In this document: piece after piece, positions 9,813 through 17,710 of the stretch
Layout: each line of letters begins with the position of its first letter
Numbering within the stretch: the first letter of the stretch is position 1
Assembly: GCF_000688235.1 (NCBI RefSeq)
Contig: NZ_JHYO01000022.1
Coordinates: 1 to 64,000 of the forward strand
Length of the DNA stretch: 64,000 nucleotides
Source of the DNA: Terasakiella pusilla DSM 6293
GTDB lineage: Bacteria > Pseudomonadota > Alphaproteobacteria > Rhodospirillales > Terasakiellaceae
Reading direction: 5' to 3'
Made by a program: the position numbers and the translations under genes
The notes under the pieces: generated by a model
What the model saw: the letters and a program-made list of their open reading frames with translations, nothing else
What the model was told of the DNA's origin: nothing
The model's database searches: none

Positions 9813-10841
9813 TTATTGTTTGTTTTTTAGAGTGGCATACAAAAGTTGTTTAAAAGCTCCCCAGTAATGAGCTTGATTGACGTTTCGATAGGGCGAATGA
9901 GAGGGGAGCTCACGTAACAGTTTTTGGTGTGCTTTTGTCAAATTATGATAGGGCAAATTGGGGAATAAATGATGTAAGGCATGATAGCGCATTCCCACTG
10001 GTGCCCAAAGGTGAACCCACAGTTTGCCTTGATCAAAATTTAAACTGTCACTGACTTGCTTGTCAAAATCATAGGGGCCTTTGGTCAGGGCAAAACGGTG
10101 CGAAGTTACGGCGCGAAAATTGTTAAGGGTAAAGGCAAAAATGGCAGCGACTAGAAGGTGTGCGAAAAAAGGCCAGGGTATCCAGCCCGCAATAGTCAAT
10201 CCAATCCAAGAAAGACAGCTGAGGGCGGATAATGCTTCGACACAGCGCCAGGTGAGCAATTTGGTTTTATTTGTCGGCTTTCTTCGTCGATACCGATTGT
10301 GAATAGTTGCACCAGATCCTTGCTCATCTAAAAAAGTTCGCACCGGACGGATGAAATAGGATAAGGGCACAAGAATTGATTGCCGGACAATGAGCACGAA
10401 AGGCATGTAGAGGCCACTGGAGAGATACAAAAGTAAGACGCTGATAGGCGACGTCGTATAGAAATCATATTCAGGGTCTTGATCCGTGGCATATCGTTCA
10501 CGGGCATGATGGTCGTGATGTGATTCGAAAATATAGGATGGCATCAATAAGGGGATACCTAATGCACAGTTCCAAAAAATTGATAAGCCAGGGACCGTAT
10601 TTTTCTTTAAATGTGTAATTTCGTGGACAAAAAGCATGCCACGATACAATGAAAAAATAGAAATAAGTTCAAATACACATTTCAGGAGGAAGTCGTCATA
10701 TGTAAAAGATAGAAAAAGGCTTGACCAAAAAAGGAGGATTGTCCCAACTAGGTCTAGCCAGTAAACCCATGGGTTTGGTGTTTCAAATTCTTTAATTAAA
10801 CGATACGCAAATTGAATATCTGTCTTAGTAAAAGACGTCAT
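9813..10841 (-). CDS. Membrane fatty acid/sphingolipid desaturase-like protein
   Basis: A 342-residue integral membrane protein with the three histidine boxes of the fatty acid desaturase family: HEITH near residue 94, HHDHH near 125 and HALHH near 290, which bind the di-iron centre. Hydrophobic segments at about 30-50, 55-75, 135-160 and 205-245 fit the four-helix fold. It lies on the opposite strand, converging on the oxoamine synthase and diverging from the reductase, so it has its own promoter between 10842 and 10948. The neighbourhood suggests an acyl or sphingoid chain as substrate; hydroxylase or beta-carotene-hydroxylase-like activity is also possible in this superfamily. Confidence 0.85.
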   Translation of the reverse strand: MTSFTKTDIQFAYRLIKEFETPNPWVYWLDLVGTILLFWSSLFLSFTYDDFLLKCVFELISIFSLYRGMLFVHEITHLKKNTVPGLSIFWNCALGIPLLMPSYIFESHHDHHARERYATDQDPEYDFYTTSPISVLLLYLSSGLYMPFVLIVRQSILVPLSYFIRPVRTFLDEQGSGATIHNRYRRRKPTNKTKLLTWRCVEALSALSCLSWIGLTIAGWIPWPFFAHLLVAAIFAFTLNNFRAVTSHRFALTKGPYDFDKQVSDSLNFDQGKLWVHLWAPVGMRYHALHHLFPNLPYHNLTKAHQKLLRELPSHSPYRNVNQAHYWGAFKQLLYATLKNKQ

Positions 10842-10948
10842 TCTTACCCCAGTCGATATTAATTGATTAAAAAAACATGCCTACTCAGTGCTGTGTGCAC
10901 GACTATAGTATATATATTTTAAATTAGATAAAAATATTTGGGTGTCAT

Positions 10949-11725
10949 ATGTTAATTCCAAAATCAATCCTGATCACGGGTGCAACGAGTGGAATCGGTG
11001 CTGAACTCGCGAAGCAATATAGTGACCGAGGTGTTCACCTTTATTTATGTGCGCGTCGTGAAGATTTGTTGACCGAAATTGCCATGGTCTGTCGTGAAAA
11101 AGGCGCCACAGTCTCGGTGTTTCCGTGTGACGTTACTGATCGTGCAAAAATGCGAGATTGGATACTGGCATGTGATCAAAAGACACCACTAGATTTGGTC
11201 ATCGCGAATGCGGGTCTTGGTGGTGCTGAGAGTTTAGCTGGTGAATTTGGTGAGCCGGAAGAGGTTGTACGGAAGTTATTTGCTGTAAATTGCGACGGTG
11301 TTCTCAATACAGTTGAACCGATCAAACCGGTAATGGTTGAACGAAAACAGGGGCAAATTGCGATTGTGAGTTCGCTAGCCTCTTATTTCGGTTTACCTGA
11401 CAGTCCTGCTTATTGTGCATCAAAGGCTGCCGCCCGTATTTATGGTGAAGCCTTACGCCCGGTTTTAAAACCTCATGGGGTGGCCGTTAATGTGATCTGT
11501 CCAGGTTTTGTTAAAACACCAATGAGTGACCAGCTACCCTTCTCCCTGCCGTTTTTGTTAAGTGTTGAGAAAAGTGTCACCATCATGCGTAAACGCTTGG
11601 CAAAAAACCATGCACGCATCTCTTTTCCGGCTCCTTTAGCGTTTGGGAGTTGGTTTGGCATGATCCTGCCGGCCTCCATTTCAGGTACCATCATGGGCTA
11701 CTTTCGTAAATTTCCGAAAGCTTAG
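10949..11725 (+). CDS. Short-chain dehydrogenase, candidate 3-ketosphinganine-type reductase
   Basis: A 258-residue classical SDR. The dinucleotide motif TGATSGIG is at about residues 10-17, NAG at about 88-90, and the catalytic Ser/Tyr/Lys set is in VSSLASYFG and YCASK. The C-terminal quarter is longer and more hydrophobic (about residues 185-250), as in SDRs acting on lipid substrates. Following an oxoamine synthase, its most economical role is to reduce the 3-keto group of the condensed aminolipid to an alcohol; that is inference from context. Its stop is 26 bp before the sulfotransferase start, so the two are probably co-transcribed. The ribosome binding site is poor. Confidence 0.85.
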   Translation: MLIPKSILITGATSGIGAELAKQYSDRGVHLYLCARREDLLTEIAMVCREKGATVSVFPCDVTDRAKMRDWILACDQKTPLDLVIANAGLGGAESLAGEFGEPEEVVRKLFAVNCDGVLNTVEPIKPVMVERKQGQIAIVSSLASYFGLPDSPAYCASKAAARIYGEALRPVLKPHGVAVNVICPGFVKTPMSDQLPFSLPFLLSVEKSVTIMRKRLAKNHARISFPAPLAFGSWFGMILPASISGTIMGYFRKFPKA

Positions 11726-11751
11726 TAATCCGTTTTAATGAAAGATCAGAC

Positions 11752-12537
11752 ATGAAGATTGTTACCGGCTGCATGCGTAGCGGCACGTCATTCGTTTGTA
11801 ATGTGTTAGAAAAACTTGGCGGTGATTTTGGTTCAGCCAGCGAGCTTTTGAGTGCGGATGAATGGAATATCAAAGGCTACTTCGAAAATAGGAAAGTTAA
11901 TTTATTAAACCATGAACTTCTTTTTGGTCGGTGGGCATCTTCTGAACTTTGGGTCGACCATATGTGGCCGAAAGATCGAAGGATCAAATTGCGGAAACTT
12001 GCGAATTTGGTTTTTGCGCCAGTTGCGACACGCGCCGGTACGATCGAAAAAAGAACAAAAGACAACGCAACACATATTCGTGACCTGAGTCACGATCTGT
12101 CAGGTATGATCGTAAAAGACCCCCGATTTTCCTTTGTTCTAAAGGGATGGGAAGAGTATGGGGAGGTTGAGGGTGTGCTATATTGTGTGAGGCACCCTTG
12201 GGAGGTTGCGCATTCAGTAAGCCGTCAAACAGGCTTGCCGATCGTCTTAACTTATTTAGCGTGGCGTGACGCGGTTACAAGGTTTTGGGCAAACCCACCG
12301 AAGGAGCCTGTCTATATCGTTGAATATAATAATTTTTTCAAACCCGACTTGGTGGAAGCAGAAATGAAAACATTATTTGCTTTCTTGGGGCGTGATTTTT
12401 CCTCGGGTGATGCTGCGGATGTTTTAGACAGTGTTCTGGACAAAAATATGTATTCAAGTGTCGCAAAGAATAAAAAAATGCCAACCTACATTAACCGATT
12501 ATATGAGGACGTATTGGCGCGAAAACAGCAAGGTTGA
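11752..12537 (+). CDS. PAPS-dependent sulfotransferase
   Basis: A 261-residue soluble sulfotransferase. The 5'-phosphosulfate loop GCMRSGTS is at residues 6-13 and the 3'-phosphate-binding element VRHPWEVAHS at about 145-154, in the order and spacing expected for enzymes that transfer sulfate from PAPS to a hydroxyl or amine. It sits between the lipid reductase and the outer-membrane protein, so a lipid head group is the likely acceptor, which would give a sulfated aminolipid. The acceptor is inferred. The start has gaaagatcag upstream, a weak binding site. Confidence 0.85.
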   Translation: MKIVTGCMRSGTSFVCNVLEKLGGDFGSASELLSADEWNIKGYFENRKVNLLNHELLFGRWASSELWVDHMWPKDRRIKLRKLANLVFAPVATRAGTIEKRTKDNATHIRDLSHDLSGMIVKDPRFSFVLKGWEEYGEVEGVLYCVRHPWEVAHSVSRQTGLPIVLTYLAWRDAVTRFWANPPKEPVYIVEYNNFFKPDLVEAEMKTLFAFLGRDFSSGDAADVLDSVLDKNMYSSVAKNKKMPTYINRLYEDVLARKQQG

Positions 12538-12543
12538 CGGTCA

Positions 12544-13926
12544 TTAAAACTTACGAACAAACCCAACCGTTATGGCGTCATTTTCAGCCCAACGTCCGAA
12601 CGGTGAACCATTTTTGCCATCAAAAAAAATTCCACGTAAGTAATAATAACTGTTGTCATCGTATTTATATTCGAAGTTCACATTCTGTGAATTATCGCCA
12701 TCAATTAAATTATAAACAGAGCCGACTTTAAAAGTATAGTCGGAATCATAGACGAGTTTCAGCGTTAAAGAGATGGTGTTTCTAAACGGGCGGGTTTCCT
12801 CAGATGGTTTTGTATAAAGTGAATTTTTGGGCTCATTGATGACGCGTTCACGACCATACTCAATCGTTGGTGAGATTTCATCCAAGCCAATGCGAGCTGC
12901 ATAATTTGTCTCTTTATAGGTAACACCCGCTATGGTTCGTATGACGTCATCGTCCTTTCCATTAAGCACATCTTGAAGCAAGAATTCGCCAAAATATTTG
13001 GTGTTATCTTTTGTGAGGGCGATGCCACCATAAGCGCTATGGGCTGTGGGATATAATTTAAAGTCTTCTCGTGCGAGAGCAAAGTTTACGATGCTAAATT
13101 CAGATCGAACGACGGGGTAGGGGCTGGGGCCCCGGTGCAAGCCGAGGGTGAAATCATATCCATCACGCACACCATCATATTGTAAAGCAATGCCCCAGTC
13201 TTTGGGTTTTGAGCTGCGATATTGTGGTGTTAATTCACCGACGGTTCCCGCAAAATCACTGTCGCCACTGCTTCCACGCCAACGTGAGTCTTTTGGCACA
13301 CTGCCGCCTTTGTCATCAAAAGGCAGGACAGCAAGCGAGATTTGATCTTCATAATCGACCAGTTCATCTAGGTAAAAGGTACCTTTCGCTTGCCATGCAC
13401 CCATCTTAACTAAATGAAGCGGGTTGGCAGCATTGCTGACATTGAAACGATCAAGCACAGAATAGGTTTCAGCATATTTAAGCTGTGTCTGTGCTTTTCC
13501 GATTAAGAGATCATAAGAATCATATTCAAAAATAATATTGGCAGTATTTATATCGAAGAAACGACTAAATTCGCTTTCATTATCAATACGAGAGAATGCA
13601 GAGCGATTAATATTAGGGACGCTCAAAAGTGCATCAGCCGATAGATTCAGAATGACCCCATCTTTAAGGTCGGCCTGTGTTTCTATGTTAAGTCTATTGA
13701 ACCATGAAAGCGGTCGTGTGTCAGTTGCGACACCTTGGCCTTTTGCGGGCGAGTCAGTGAAGAAGTCAAGATAACTTTCCAGTTGAAACTGCGTATTGTC
13801 GATAAGGTCGTTCACCCCCTCAGCTTGTGCGGGTAATGTTATGTTAAATGACAGATAACAAGTCAGTATCACAAATTTAAAGTGTTGTTGAAGTAACGGC
13901 GATGAACGTGGGGTGATTCTAAGCAT
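12544..13926 (-). CDS. Outer-membrane beta-barrel protein
   Basis: A 460-residue protein if translated from the ATG at 13926, which gives a conventional Sec signal (positive start, hydrophobic FVILTCYLSFNITLP, cut after AQA). An upstream TTG at 13974 would add 16 residues; neither has a clear binding site. The mature chain has alternating polar/aromatic strands, a strand of the form KYFGEFLLQDV, many Asp/Asn/Tyr turns and a C-terminal Phe (VGFVRKF), the signature recognised by the BAM machinery. I do not recognise a named porin family. It ends only 7 bp from the end of the convergent sulfotransferase gene and may form the outer-membrane part of the lipid system; that role is speculation. Confidence 0.75.
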   Translation of the reverse strand: MLRITPRSSPLLQQHFKFVILTCYLSFNITLPAQAEGVNDLIDNTQFQLESYLDFFTDSPAKGQGVATDTRPLSWFNRLNIETQADLKDGVILNLSADALLSVPNINRSAFSRIDNESEFSRFFDINTANIIFEYDSYDLLIGKAQTQLKYAETYSVLDRFNVSNAANPLHLVKMGAWQAKGTFYLDELVDYEDQISLAVLPFDDKGGSVPKDSRWRGSSGDSDFAGTVGELTPQYRSSKPKDWGIALQYDGVRDGYDFTLGLHRGPSPYPVVRSEFSIVNFALAREDFKLYPTAHSAYGGIALTKDNTKYFGEFLLQDVLNGKDDDVIRTIAGVTYKETNYAARIGLDEISPTIEYGRERVINEPKNSLYTKPSEETRPFRNTISLTLKLVYDSDYTFKVGSVYNLIDGDNSQNVNFEYKYDDNSYYYLRGIFFDGKNGSPFGRWAENDAITVGFVRKF

Positions 13927-14162
13927 TGAATTTTTTTGCCATACATTAGGAATATTTTTGATATTCTCAGCCAATCACCTGTTTTGCAAATAAAAAATAT
14001 TATTTGTCAGGCGGATTACTGTTGAAACAAAAATTTAATTGTGGGACTTTACCCGCGTGTTATATTCAACATAAAGTCGTCAGGGGCGATGGTTAGAGTA
14101 CGCTAACGGTTTTGTCTAATGGATATCAATGATAGAATCGCTTTAAAATAATATCTAATAGG

Positions 14163-15314
14163 GTGGAAGAACCTTTGAGCGAATTAAAATTAACAGAGGT
14201 TCGAACCAAACAAGATCGAAAAGTTTTTGTCAGCGTCCCGAAAACTCTACATGCAGGTAAGCAAAATTGGGTTTTTCCCCTAGATATGGAATCCCTTGAG
14301 CGCATAGATTCTGAAAAAAATCCTTTTTTTGAATATGGTGAAGCGGCGTTTTGGGTCGCATGGCGCAACGGTGTGCCGGTTGGTCGGATCAGCGCCCAAA
14401 TTAATCCACGTCATTTAGACAGATACAATGATGCCACCGGGCATTTTGGTTATTTGGATGGGGTCGATGACGTCAGTGTTTTTCAGGCGTTGCTTAACAC
14501 AGCCGAAGAATGGCTTCATGAACGAGGCATGAAATGGGCGCGGGGCCCTTTCCAGCTCTCTACAAATGAAGAATGTGGCATGCTTGTGGACGGTTTTGAG
14601 CACCCTCCAATGTTAATGATGGGGCATGCAGAACCCTATTATAGCCAACATATAGCGGCGTGTGGTTATGGTAAATGCAAAGATTTACATGCCTTTTATG
14701 TAGACACATCCGAGAAACGCCAACCTCAAATAGATCGTTTTTTAAAGAAAACAGAAAACGATACGCATATTCGTGTTCGAAGCGTTGACTTAAAGCGATA
14801 TGACGAAGAAGTTAAATTGGTTTTTGATATCTTTGCGGATGCTTGGTCCGAAAATTGGGGCTTTATACCGTTCACGGACGCTGAAATGAAACATATTTCT
14901 GCAAATATGAAGCTGATCTTGAAGCCTAAACTTGCTTTGATTGTCGAGATTAATGACATTCCAAGCGGAATTTTGATTGGGTTACCCAATGTAAATGAAG
15001 CGATTGGCGATTTAAATGGTAAGTTACTTCCCTTTGGATGGTTGAAAATTCTCTGGCGCTTGAAAGTTAAGGGGTTAAAAAGCGGGCGCGTTATTTTGGC
15101 GGGTGTTCGAAAAGAACACCACGGCACGGTAAGTGGTTTTACTGCGCTGGCTGCAATGCTGGCAGAAATGAAAGAAAATGCAAACCGCCTCGGTTATAAA
15201 TTTGGCGAGCTCTCGTGGGTTTTAGAAGACAATAAACCCGTCCAACGCCTGTTGGCACTCGGTCATTATAAACCGTACAAGACGTATAGAATTTTCGAAA
15301 AAACAATATCATAG
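14163..15314 (+). CDS. GNAT-fold N-acyltransferase, bacterial ceramide synthase-like
   Basis: About 383 residues. It belongs to the long GNAT-related family often mis-annotated as dATP pyrophosphohydrolase. Recognisable features are NWVFPLDMESLERIDSEKNP near residue 37, the RGPFQLSTNEECG stretch near 125, and the C-terminal GELSWVLEDNKP with KTYRIFEK. The Caulobacter N-acyltransferase that makes ceramide (bCerS) is, to my knowledge, of this general type, so this protein is a candidate for N-acylating the sphingoid-like base. The start is either GTG at 14163 or TTG at 14175; the latter has ggtggaag at a good distance. It leads a tight run with the ACP, ketosynthase and LolA-like genes. Confidence 0.75.
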   Translation: MEEPLSELKLTEVRTKQDRKVFVSVPKTLHAGKQNWVFPLDMESLERIDSEKNPFFEYGEAAFWVAWRNGVPVGRISAQINPRHLDRYNDATGHFGYLDGVDDVSVFQALLNTAEEWLHERGMKWARGPFQLSTNEECGMLVDGFEHPPMLMMGHAEPYYSQHIAACGYGKCKDLHAFYVDTSEKRQPQIDRFLKKTENDTHIRVRSVDLKRYDEEVKLVFDIFADAWSENWGFIPFTDAEMKHISANMKLILKPKLALIVEINDIPSGILIGLPNVNEAIGDLNGKLLPFGWLKILWRLKVKGLKSGRVILAGVRKEHHGTVSGFTALAAMLAEMKENANRLGYKFGELSWVLEDNKPVQRLLALGHYKPYKTYRIFEKTIS

Positions 15315-15342
15315 ATAAATGAACTGAAGGAGTAGGCAAGGC

Positions 15343-15609
15343 ATGTCAACGTTGGAACAAAGAGTGCTGGAAGCATTTGCAAAAGGTACTGTCAAAGATG
15401 TGAATGATTTGACTTTAGAAACAGACTTTCAAAGCATTGGGGTCGATTCAACCGACTTGCTTTGTATGATCTTTGAACTCGAAGATGAGTTTGATTTTGA
15501 AATCCCCCAAGATTTTGAAAATAAAACATTTGAAACAATTGGTGATGTCGCTAAAGCGGTTCGCGAACATATCGAAGAAAACAATATTGATATAACGCCG
15601 AAAGGATAG
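15343..15609 (+). CDS. Acyl carrier protein
   Basis: An 88-residue acidic protein of the usual ACP length. The phosphopantetheine serine lies in SIGVDSTDLL at about residue 37, followed by the acidic recognition helix FELEDEFDFEIP. Good ribosome binding site (aaggag) upstream. It ends 2 bp before the ketosynthase start, so the two are translationally linked. It is a specialised ACP for this lipid pathway rather than the housekeeping AcpP, whose helix normally reads DSLD. It could carry the N-acyl chain to the GNAT-like acyltransferase or deliver a starter to the PKS. Confidence 0.92.
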   Translation: MSTLEQRVLEAFAKGTVKDVNDLTLETDFQSIGVDSTDLLCMIFELEDEFDFEIPQDFENKTFETIGDVAKAVREHIEENNIDITPKG

Positions 15610-15611
15610 AA

Positions 15612-16811
15612 ATGTCTCGTCGTGTTGTAATTACCGGGGCTGGTTATGTCAGCGGTTTGGGGGTTGGCAGAGAGGCTCTTTTTTCGGCTATGCGGGAAGG
15701 GCGCAGCGGTGTGCGTTCAATTGTAGGGACCTTCGATGGTATTACAATGACCCATGCCGCACCTGTGAAAGACTTCACGGCGGAAGATCATTTTGATCCT
15801 GCCAGGATTAAACAACAATTAGATCCCTTATCACAATATGCTGTTGTGGCTGCGCGAGAGGCTGTTGCAAGTTCTGGACTGGATCTGAGCGATGAAGTGC
15901 GAGAGACGACATCCGCTGTATTGGGTTCTAGCATCGGTGGTTTAGACACTGTTGAAGAAAATTTCGTCTTGGGACCCAAGCGTGTTCATCCAATGGCTAT
16001 TCCGCGTATGATGGCGAGTGCGCCTGCCAGTCAAGTCGCCATGGAATTTGGTCTTCATGGCCCCTCTTTTGCGACGTCTAGTGCTTGTTCTTCATCCGCG
16101 CATGCCATTGCGCAAGCGGTTCTTTTCATTCGTGCGGGGTTAGCGGAACGTGCGGTGACGGGGGGAACTGAATCCACCCATGTGCGTAGTTCTTATCGTT
16201 CATGGGATGCTTTGCGTGTGGTTTCGCGAGATGCCTGTCGCCCTTTCTGTAAAAGCCGAAGCGGCATTGTCCTTGGTGAAGGGGCGGGTGTTTACGTTTT
16301 GGAAGAGTATGAGGCAGCAAAAGCACGTGGGGCAAATATTCTTGCTGAAATCATTGGTATCGGCATGACATCTGACGGGTCGGATATTCTCGCACCAAAC
16401 CAGAGATGGGTAGAAAAAGCGATTGAACGGTGCTTGAAGGATGCTCAACTTAATCCGCAAGATGTGCATTACATTAATGCCCACGGCACAGGGACAAAGT
16501 TGAATGATGTTTGCGAAACCGAGGCGATCAAAAAAGTTTTTAATGGGCAGACGAAACAATTAGCCGTTTCTTCGACAAAACCCATTCATGGGCATACGCT
16601 AGGGGCTGCCGCAGGTATCGAAATCTCGAGTATTTTGCTGGCGATGAATGAAGGCGTCATTGCGCCAACTTTAAATTATAACGAGCAAGATCCTGAATGT
16701 GATTTGGACTATGTCACGAACACGCCACGAAACGGAAAAGTCGATGTTGCTTTATGTAACTCTTTTGCCTTTGGCGGGCTGAATGCCGTTTTGGCTTTTA
16801 AAAAAGTATAA
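15612..16811 (+). CDS. Beta-ketoacyl-ACP synthase, KAS II-like
   Basis: A 399-residue condensing enzyme. The active-site cysteine is in SSACSSSAHA near residue 160, and the two histidines in NAHGTGT near 292 and IHGHTLGAAAG near 330, so it is a complete decarboxylating Cys-His-His ketosynthase. It lies immediately after a dedicated ACP and inside a lipid cluster, which points to elongating or priming a specific acyl chain. It is not accompanied by FabD, FabG or FabZ, so it must borrow them from primary metabolism. Whether the product is the PKS starter or the N-acyl group cannot be told from the sequence. Confidence 0.9.
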   Translation: MSRRVVITGAGYVSGLGVGREALFSAMREGRSGVRSIVGTFDGITMTHAAPVKDFTAEDHFDPARIKQQLDPLSQYAVVAAREAVASSGLDLSDEVRETTSAVLGSSIGGLDTVEENFVLGPKRVHPMAIPRMMASAPASQVAMEFGLHGPSFATSSACSSSAHAIAQAVLFIRAGLAERAVTGGTESTHVRSSYRSWDALRVVSRDACRPFCKSRSGIVLGEGAGVYVLEEYEAAKARGANILAEIIGIGMTSDGSDILAPNQRWVEKAIERCLKDAQLNPQDVHYINAHGTGTKLNDVCETEAIKKVFNGQTKQLAVSSTKPIHGHTLGAAAGIEISSILLAMNEGVIAPTLNYNEQDPECDLDYVTNTPRNGKVDVALCNSFAFGGLNAVLAFKKV

Positions 16812-16835
16812 ACTCATACAGAGGGAAATGAAGAA

Positions 16836-17654
16836 ATGATTATGAAATTAGTTAAATTGGCTTCGTTAAGTGTGCTGCTGTATGGCGTTGGGCTGAACGG
16901 GATTTCTTATGCAGAAGACCTGACGGGACGCGAAATCATGACGACTGTGTCAGAACGTCATAAACGCCCGTATGAATATAGTGTGGAAGAGATGCGTTTA
17001 GTTGATGCAAGTGGAAATGAAGAAGTGCGTACTTTGCGTCGTTTTGCCGCAGAGCTGGAAGATGGATTGTCAAAGTACCTTTTGACTTTTGATAGTCCCG
17101 CAGGGGTCAAAGGTGTTGCCATGTTGACGTGGGAACGAAATGACGGTGATGACGACCAATGGACCTTCTTACCTGCAACTAAGTCATTAAAACGCATTGT
17201 CGGTGGGGGCAAGCGCAACTATTTTCTGGGAACGGATTTTGCCAACGAAGATTTAGTCGCTGAAAACCTTGATCGTTTTCGGTACGAACGCCAAGCAGAC
17301 CAAACAATAGATAATGTTGATTATTATGTGATTTGGGCCTTTCCTGAGGCACAAGCGACCAAAGAAAGTACCGGATACACTTACCGCGAAATATATATTC
17401 GCAAAGATAATTTCTTTCAAGATATTGTAAAATTCTTCGAACGCCGCTCAAAAAAACACATCAAAACCCTCACGGTTACCAAGTCTAGCCCGATTGATGG
17501 TGAGGGATGGCGTACAGATGAATCCGTGATGGTAAACTTTAAAGAAGACCACAAAACAATTAGCAAGATTATGGAACGCAGTTTCAAGCAAGAAGACGTT
17601 CCAGAAGAAATATTCAAACATCGCTACATCACAAAAAGAAAACACATGAAGTAA
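16836..17654 (+). CDS. LolA-like outer-membrane lipoprotein-sorting protein
   Basis: A 272-residue exported protein with a Sec signal (hydrophobic LVKLASLSVLLYGVGLNG, cut near SYA). The mature part fits the LolA-like fold found beside RND/MMPL exporters: repeated beta-strands with lines such as SKYLLTFDSPAGVKGVAML, WTFLPATKSLKRI and NYFLGTDFANEDL. In such systems it accepts a lipid in the periplasm and ferries it to the outer membrane. It lies 24 bp after the ketosynthase and 56 bp before the RND exporter, so it is very probably the periplasmic partner of that exporter. It lacks a lipobox cysteine, so it should be soluble. Confidence 0.85.
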   Translation: MIMKLVKLASLSVLLYGVGLNGISYAEDLTGREIMTTVSERHKRPYEYSVEEMRLVDASGNEEVRTLRRFAAELEDGLSKYLLTFDSPAGVKGVAMLTWERNDGDDDQWTFLPATKSLKRIVGGGKRNYFLGTDFANEDLVAENLDRFRYERQADQTIDNVDYYVIWAFPEAQATKESTGYTYREIYIRKDNFFQDIVKFFERRSKKHIKTLTVTKSSPIDGEGWRTDESVMVNFKEDHKTISKIMERSFKQEDVPEEIFKHRYITKRKHMK

Positions 17655-17710
17655 ATTTGTGGACTGGGTATTCAACTGGGTAAACTGAGTCTCTGTAGGG
17701 TCTGAACTAT

